From: CAVYXZ01 sp965223835 | GTDB taxonomy: Bacteria; Chloroflexota; Anaerolineae; Aggregatilineales; Phototrophicaceae | Assembly: GCA_965223835.1 (NCBI GenBank) | Contig: CBDCXQ010000001.1 | Coordinates: forward strand, 2,852,001-2,916,000 | Direction: 5' to 3' | DNA: 64,000 bases | In this document: positions 59,675 through 64,000 of the stretch, one piece after another | Numbering within the stretch: the stretch's first letter is position 1 | How the letters are laid out: every line of letters starts with the position of its first letter | Program-made: the position numbers and the translations under genes | Notes under the pieces: model-generated | What the model was told of the DNA's origin: nothing | Database searches by the model: none | What the model saw: the letters and a program-made list of their open reading frames with translations, nothing else

Positions 59675-60045
59675 TAAGTTTGCTTTTCACTGATAAGGGT
59701 TTCGGCTTCCGGCAGCGTCCGCACAAACCGCAAGTTTTTGGCAAACCCGGCGAGATTCATCGCTTCGACCATCACCTTAGCCAGCGATGTAAAGCCCACC
59801 AGATAAGCCGTTTCCATATTCGTGGGTAAAGCCCGAATGATATGCAGCAGATTAATCGCAATATCATCACGCCGAATATGCGTGTTCTTACGCATAACAA
59901 TCAAATAAACCCGCTGTTTGCCCTGTGCCATTGTACTGAATTCGGTCACGGCTGCGTGGGCTTGCTCCCAGGTCCATTGACCCTCGAACACACAGACAGC
60001 AATATGTTGATGGTCATCATGCCATTGCAGAGTCACGCTGCCCAT
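59674..60045 (-). CDS. STAS/SpoIIAA-like small protein in the aromatic operon
   Basis: The 123-residue soluble protein has a pattern of alternating strands and helices: V-T-L-Q-W-H-D-D, Y-L-I-V-M-R-K-N and T-A-Y-L-V-G-F-T-S. It resembles STAS or SpoIIAA-like domains (as in the DUF6904/STAS-like groups). I am not sure of the family. There is no phosphorylatable Ser in a clear STAS loop. Its stop overlaps aroE's start by one base, so it is co-translated with it. Confidence 0.5.
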   Translation of the reverse strand: MGSVTLQWHDDHQHIAVCVFEGQWTWEQAHAAVTEFSTMAQGKQRVYLIVMRKNTHIRRDDIAINLLHIIRALPTNMETAYLVGFTSLAKVMVEAMNLAGFAKNLRFVRTLPEAETLISEKQT

Positions 60046-60095
60046 GGTCTACCCCGTCCAGCCTGTATCCTCATAGCATATCGCAGTCCAATGGA

Positions 60096-61403
60096 TTATG
60101 AAACTTCGTGTAATTGACCACCCAGCCGCGAAATCAAGTCTGCAAATCCGGGGAACGAGTCGCCAGCACACTTCGCATCGTGGATGATGGTTTGTTCTTC
60201 AGAAACTAATCCGGCAACCGTCAGACTCATCGCGACCCGGTGGTCGTCATGCCCATCCACCAGCCCGCCTTCCAACACCTGCGGTCCATCAATGACAAAG
60301 CCATCTTCGGTTTCGGTGATAATTGCGCCCAGCTTGCGCAACTCTGCTGTCATCACCGCCAGCCGGTCCGTCTCTTTAACCCGCAGTTCCTGTGCGTCGC
60401 GCACAACTGTGCGGCCTTCCGCTTGCAGTGCAGCCACCATCAGAATTGGGAACTCATCAATCATACGGACAACCGTCTCGCCAGCCACCGTAACGCCCTT
60501 AAGCTGACTGTGGCGCACAAGAATATTACCTGCCGGTTCTCCCGCCTCTAATCCGGTCTCGGTAACTGCAATGTCCGCCCCCATTTCTAGTAACACATCC
60601 AGCAGTCCGGTGCGAGTTGGGTTTAAATTGATTCCTGTCAGCGTCAGATCACTGCCAGGAACGACACAACCAGCCACCAGTAAAAACGCCGCCGATGAAA
60701 AATCGCCTGGTACACTAAAATCAACCGGAGCGAGGGGTCTACCCGGTGTTAAAGCAACCGTATTGCCTTCGGTCACAATATCCACGCCCATCGCGGCTAG
60801 CATACGTTCAGTATGATCGCGGGCTGGCCCCGGCTGCACCACAGTGGTCGAACCATCAGCAAACAGACCGGCCAGCAAGACGGCACTCTTGACTTGAGCG
60901 CTAGCCATCGGCATTTCATAATGTAGGCCCTTGAGCTGTGTTGGCTTCACCGTCAGCGGTGCCCGATCATTTTCACCGGTTATATTTGCGCCGAGCAACC
61001 GTAACGGGTCAATAATGCGCTTCATTGGGCGTCGGCGCAATTGGTCGCTGCCGTCCAGCACACTTGTAAACGGCTGGCCCGCCATAATGCCCGCCATCAG
61101 CCGGATTCCGGTGCCTGCGTTCACAAAATCCAATGGACTCGCTGCCGATTGCAATTCACCAGTACCCCGAATCGTCAGTTCACTGGCACTGTGCCGCTCA
61201 ATATTCACACCGAGTGCCTGCATACAACGTAATGACGCCTCGGTATCTCCTGCTGCCAACCAGCCTTTGATGTGCGAATCGCCCATTGCCAGTGCGCCAA
61301 ACATTACCGCCCGATGTGAGATCGACTTATCTCCAGGCACGGTCGTTGTCCCGCGCAGCCCCTCTGAAGGCCGCGCAACCAGACTTCCATCAGCTATTGC
61401 CAT
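60096..61403 (-). CDS. aroA: EPSP synthase
   Basis: The 435-residue enzyme transfers enolpyruvyl from PEP to shikimate 3-phosphate. Visible are V-P-G-D-K-S-I-S-H-R, the PEP loop N-A-G-T-G-I-R-L, the R-R-R-P-M-K-R-I region, G-P-A-R-D-H-T-E-R-M and E-T-D-R-L. The PEP-loop Gly that Ala replaces in glyphosate-tolerant CP4-type enzymes is retained. The start could be 61421, 61415 or 61403; I chose 61403 (M-A-I-A-D). The start lies inside the tyrA 3' end. Confidence 0.95.
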   Translation of the reverse strand: MAIADGSLVARPSEGLRGTTTVPGDKSISHRAVMFGALAMGDSHIKGWLAAGDTEASLRCMQALGVNIERHSASELTIRGTGELQSAASPLDFVNAGTGIRLMAGIMAGQPFTSVLDGSDQLRRRPMKRIIDPLRLLGANITGENDRAPLTVKPTQLKGLHYEMPMASAQVKSAVLLAGLFADGSTTVVQPGPARDHTERMLAAMGVDIVTEGNTVALTPGRPLAPVDFSVPGDFSSAAFLLVAGCVVPGSDLTLTGINLNPTRTGLLDVLLEMGADIAVTETGLEAGEPAGNILVRHSQLKGVTVAGETVVRMIDEFPILMVAALQAEGRTVVRDAQELRVKETDRLAVMTAELRKLGAIITETEDGFVIDGPQVLEGGLVDGHDDHRVAMSLTVAGLVSEEQTIIHDAKCAGDSFPGFADLISRLGGQLHEVS

Positions 61404-62292
61404 TGATGATTCCATTCTCATAATCTCGAATCCATTGCATGCGCGCTTCCCGCGACGGCAGTAGCATGGACGCCAATCGTTGGTCGTCGCGTGAAATCAA
61501 CATCGCCTCAAGCTGGGCCAGGTGCATCCGAAACATCGCCAGCAATGTCGCTACCGCCTGCGTGTTCGTGCTCAAAATATCGCCCATCATCTGGACATCA
61601 CTGCCAGCCAAACGGGACATATCGCGAAAACCGCCCGCTGCTAACTGCCAGACCGCCGTGTCATCTTCGCCTTCATCCGCAACGGTCGCCACCAGGGCGG
61701 TACTCAGCAGATAGGGCAAATGGCTGATAGCCGCGACCACATGGTCATGACGCTGCGGTTCCATCTCAATTGCGATAGCGCCTAAGGCCGCTAACATACT
61801 ACGCGCCCGGCCCAGTGCTGCCGGGGTTGTCCGCCGATTTGGACACAGCACAAATGGCCGTCCCATATAAAGCTGTCCATCGCTGGCACTGATCCCATTG
61901 TACTCTTTACCGGTCATAGGATGCCCACCGACAGCATGAATGCCAATCGGCAAATCCGCCATCGCCATACAAATGTCTTGTTTCGTACTGCCAATATCAA
62001 TTAAAAAGGTATTCGAGCGTAGATACGTCCCAATTCGTTGCCGCAGCATCTCGGAAATCGCCCGAACTGGTGCAGCCAAAATCACTGTATCCGCCTCGCT
62101 CACCCCTTCCTGCAAATTGTTCGTGACTTGATCGACCATACTCTGCTGCAAAGCGTACTCGCGGGTCGAAGGGTTCATATCAACCCCGGTTATCGTATCC
62201 GCCATCCCACGTAATGCCAGTGCCAGCGACCCGCCCATCAACCCCAGGCCGACGATCGCGAGATGGCGGCTGTGAAAAACGCCTTCTGTCAT
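61390..62292 (-). CDS. tyrA: Prephenate dehydrogenase
   Basis: The 300-residue NAD-dependent enzyme turns prephenate into 4-hydroxyphenylpyruvate for tyrosine. It has the Rossmann motif V-G-L-G-L-M-G-G-S, I-D-I-G-S-T-K, the catalytic His of G-G-H-P-M-T-G-K-E and the helical dimer domain (A-A-I-S-H-L-P-Y). No ACT domain is fused. The gene overlaps the Dabb gene by 4 bp and aroA by 14 bp. A pheA gene is not visible in the window and may lie beyond the DAHP synthase. Confidence 0.94.
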   Translation of the reverse strand: MTEGVFHSRHLAIVGLGLMGGSLALALRGMADTITGVDMNPSTREYALQQSMVDQVTNNLQEGVSEADTVILAAPVRAISEMLRQRIGTYLRSNTFLIDIGSTKQDICMAMADLPIGIHAVGGHPMTGKEYNGISASDGQLYMGRPFVLCPNRRTTPAALGRARSMLAALGAIAIEMEPQRHDHVVAAISHLPYLLSTALVATVADEGEDDTAVWQLAAGGFRDMSRLAGSDVQMMGDILSTNTQAVATLLAMFRMHLAQLEAMLISRDDQRLASMLLPSREARMQWIRDYENGIINGNS

Positions 62293-62594
62293 GCTTCAAA
62301 CTCCGAACTAATGACGATCACCTTGTCCCAAATAGCCTGATTATTCACAATAAACTGCTGGTGAGCAGCATGATGAAAATAAGTTTCGATGTCTGCAGCA
62401 GCCGCAAATGTCAGGTAATGCATCACATCATAGTCTGATTGGGGGTCGTTCACCTCATGAATGACCCTACCCGCCCGATAGGATAAGATCTGTGGTATCA
62501 CCGCTTCCAGTCCAGCGAAATCCGCCAAGTGATTCTGAATCGCTGCTGCATCTGTCCCAGATTTAAATTGAAAACACACAATCCTTTGAATCAT
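62289..62594 (-). CDS. Dabb-domain (stress-responsive A/B barrel) protein
   Basis: The 101-residue protein is a single dimeric A/B barrel: M-I-Q-R-I-V-C-F-Q-F-K, a helical middle, Y-D-V-M-H-Y-L-T-F and the helix with Y-F-H-H-A-A-H-Q-Q-F. Dabb proteins are often small stress proteins or polyketide-type cyclases. No function is evident in the aromatic operon. It overlaps tyrA and the GNAT gene by 4 bp each. Confidence 0.85.
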   Translation of the reverse strand: MIQRIVCFQFKSGTDAAAIQNHLADFAGLEAVIPQILSYRAGRVIHEVNDPQSDYDVMHYLTFAAAADIETYFHHAAHQQFIVNNQAIWDKVIVISSEFEA

Positions 62595-63088
62595 TCCCCG
62601 ACCTTTTTATCTGGCAGATCAATTACCATGTTATGGTTGAGTATCTCAAATCCCAGGTGCTGGTAAAAACCAATTGCTGCGTCGTTGAACGCCATCACAC
62701 TCAACTTAATTTGGTCAAAGCCCTCAGCTTGCGCGAGGTCAAAAACGGCCTGCATGAGCGCCTGACCACAACCCTGTCCCTGGTAAGCTGGTTTCACCGC
62801 AATCTGATCAACAATTAATGGGTCCTGGGCAAAACTATATGGCGAATCAGGTCGCTGCCGTCGGCACACATACACATAGCCAACAGCTTCATCATGAACC
62901 TGCGCAATATAGACCCATCCATCTGGATTTGCCAATAGTCGATTTTCTATGTCATCAACAAACAACGCTAAATCAGTCACCGGCTTATAAACAGTCGGCA
63001 ACGCATGCGCATGAAACTGCTGCACATCGGCGACCAACGCCGCAAGAATTGGGGCATCTTCACATGTTGCGCGTCGAATGGTTACCAT
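62591..63088 (-). CDS. GNAT-family N-acetyltransferase
   Basis: The 165-residue GNAT protein begins V-T-I-R-R-A-T and carries the acetyl-CoA loop V-K-P-A-Y-Q-G-Q-G-C-G-Q-A-L with the Q-x-x-G-x-G/A pattern, and N-D-A-A-I-G-F-Y-Q-H-L-G-F near the end. The substrate is unknown. I chose ATG 63088 over GTG 63103, as a GGGA lies just upstream and the domain begins at M-V-T-I. It lies directly between DAHP synthase and the Dabb gene. Confidence 0.85.
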   Translation of the reverse strand: MVTIRRATCEDAPILAALVADVQQFHAHALPTVYKPVTDLALFVDDIENRLLANPDGWVYIAQVHDEAVGYVYVCRRQRPDSPYSFAQDPLIVDQIAVKPAYQGQGCGQALMQAVFDLAQAEGFDQIKLSVMAFNDAAIGFYQHLGFEILNHNMVIDLPDKKVGE

Positions 63089-63103
63089 AATCGTCCCAAC
63101 CAC

Positions 63104-64000
63104 TTATGCTGTGCGATCAACGGCTTGAGCAACCCGCCGAACGTTATCCATCAACGCCTTGAAATTATCATAACTAATCGTCTGACGCCCATCCGAGAGC
63201 GCTTTGTCCGGGTCGGGATGCACTTCCAGAATCAGACCATCAGCCCCGGCGGCAATCGCGGCTCTCGAAACCGAATCCACGTGTTCACGCAACCCGGTGG
63301 CATGACTGGGGTCAGCGATAACCGGCAAATGGGTGGCCTGCTTGAGCACCGGAATCGCATTCAAATCGAAGGTGAAGCGGGTTGCTGTCTCGAAGGTCCG
63401 AATACCCCGTTCGCAAATCATCACCCGCTGATTACCATGTGACAGCACATACTCCGCTGCCATCAGCAAATCATCAATCGTGCTGCTCATCCCACGCTTC
63501 AGCAAGACGGTATGCTGGCTGGCACCGACGGCATTTAACAGTGTGAAGTTCTGCATATTGCGTGCCCCGATTTGTAAAACATCAGCATACTGGCACACCA
63601 GCGGCACGAGGCCAGGGTCCATCACCTCAGTCACGATCGGCAAGCCAGTGACTTCACGCGCTTCTGTCAGCCATTGCAACCCTTTCTCACCATGTCCCTG
63701 GAAACTATAAGGTGACGTTCTGGGCTTGAATGCACCACCCCGCAGCGCTGTCGCACCGGCTTCCTTCACGGCGCAGGCGATTTCAATAATTTGTGATCGA
63801 CTCTCGACTGAGCACGGACCAGCGATAACGAGTACTTTATTTGCACCGGCATGAGAACCATTGAGCGGAATTAGTGAATCTTGCGGATGAAAAGCGCGAC
63901 TCGCGAGCTTATACTTGCTCTTAACCCGTTCAACCCGCGCTACTCCCGCCATATTCATATAATCGTCAGGATTCAAGGGAGTTTCACTCTCACCCACCAA
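63104..64000 (-). CDS. aroF: DAHP synthase, AroAI-beta type (5' end outside window)
   Basis: The visible 298 residues hold the catalytic TIM barrel: A-G-P-C-S-V-E-S, G-G-A-F-K-P-R-T-S-P-Y-S-F-Q-G, I-G-A-R-N-M-Q, L-K-R-G-M and C-E-R-G-I-R-T-F-E. Before it the text S-K-Y-K-L-A-S-R is the end of the N-terminal ferredoxin-like domain, of which only about 35 residues are inside the window. The first codon at the edge is not a real start. It makes DAHP from PEP and erythrose 4-phosphate. It is the first visible gene of the aromatic operon; its promoter is beyond the window. Confidence 0.94.
   Translation of the reverse strand: MVGESETPLNPDDYMNMAGVARVERVKSKYKLASRAFHPQDSLIPLNGSHAGANKVLVIAGPCSVESRSQIIEIACAVKEAGATALRGGAFKPRTSPYSFQGHGEKGLQWLTEAREVTGLPIVTEVMDPGLVPLVCQYADVLQIGARNMQNFTLLNAVGASQHTVLLKRGMSSTIDDLLMAAEYVLSHGNQRVMICERGIRTFETATRFTFDLNAIPVLKQATHLPVIADPSHATGLREHVDSVSRAAIAAGADGLILEVHPDPDKALSDGRQTISYDNFKALMDNVRRVAQAVDRTA

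Overview
The window most likely comes from a member of the phylum Chloroflexota, probably the Anaerolineae. This rests on gene content, not on a marker gene. The pointers are a MalT-type ATPase with a BTAD (SARP) output module, several molybdenum-hydroxylase operons with cox-type accessory genes, a zinc-ribbon threonine synthase, a ctaA-ctaB pair, a GSI-type glutamine synthetase and a nearly complete aromatic operon. No rRNA, tRNA, CRISPR array, transposase or integrase was recognised. The DNA is densely coding and has many 1-50 bp gene overlaps. It looks like ordinary chromosome rather than a mobile island.

Layout. 1-5.2 kb: a regulator split by a frameshift, two small proteins, a lone response regulator and a two-domain glycerophosphodiesterase. 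5.2-29.9 kb: a catabolic block with three molybdenum hydroxylase large subunits. One is solo, one is in a coxS-L-M operon, and one is fused to its [2Fe-2S] domain with a separate FAD subunit. The block also carries coxG, coxD, coxE, xdhC and a molybdopterin-binding protein, a threonine synthase homologue, an overlapping pair of 2-hydroxyacid dehydrogenases, a BMP-type (nucleoside-like) ABC importer and an M24 peptidase-fold enzyme. 30-31.4 kb: a TIR protein with a C-terminal FGE/C-type-lectin-like domain. 31.6-37.5 kb: a glycoside hydrolase, a solute-binding protein, a cupin and three glycosyltransferases. 37.6-41.7 kb: phosphofructokinase, PPK2, a PhyH-type oxygenase and an SH3-SGNH hydrolase.

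41.7-46.0 kb (minus strand): a small membrane protein, heme A synthase, heme O synthase, a membrane-anchored cytochrome c and RqcH. 46.1-49.1 kb: purA, a leaderless periplasmic-binding-fold protein and a soluble histidine kinase, all coupled. 49.2-51.5 kb: RicT, a PIG-L deacetylase and an S51-like protein. 51.7-54.4 kb: aspartokinase facing glutamine synthetase. 54.6-64.0 kb (minus strand): DAHP synthase (cut by the window edge), GNAT, Dabb, tyrA, aroA, a STAS-like protein, aroE, a DUF6174-like protein, aroC, aroK, aroB, a zinc-ribbon protein and aroQ. This set covers all seven shikimate steps plus prephenate dehydrogenase.

How the genes may work together. The 5-30 kb block reads as uptake of a nucleoside- or purine-like compound followed by hydroxylation of N-heterocycles (or another cox-type substrate) and oxidation of 2-hydroxyacids. 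The substrates cannot be fixed from sequence. The 54-64 kb block is a textbook biosynthetic operon with unfamiliar passengers. The observations most worth a second look are the TIR-FGE protein (possibly a variable protein of a diversity-generating retroelement), the frameshifted regulator, the sensor-like pairing of a leaderless binding protein with a soluble kinase, the unusual phosphofructokinase active site, and the repeated convergent 3' overlaps.
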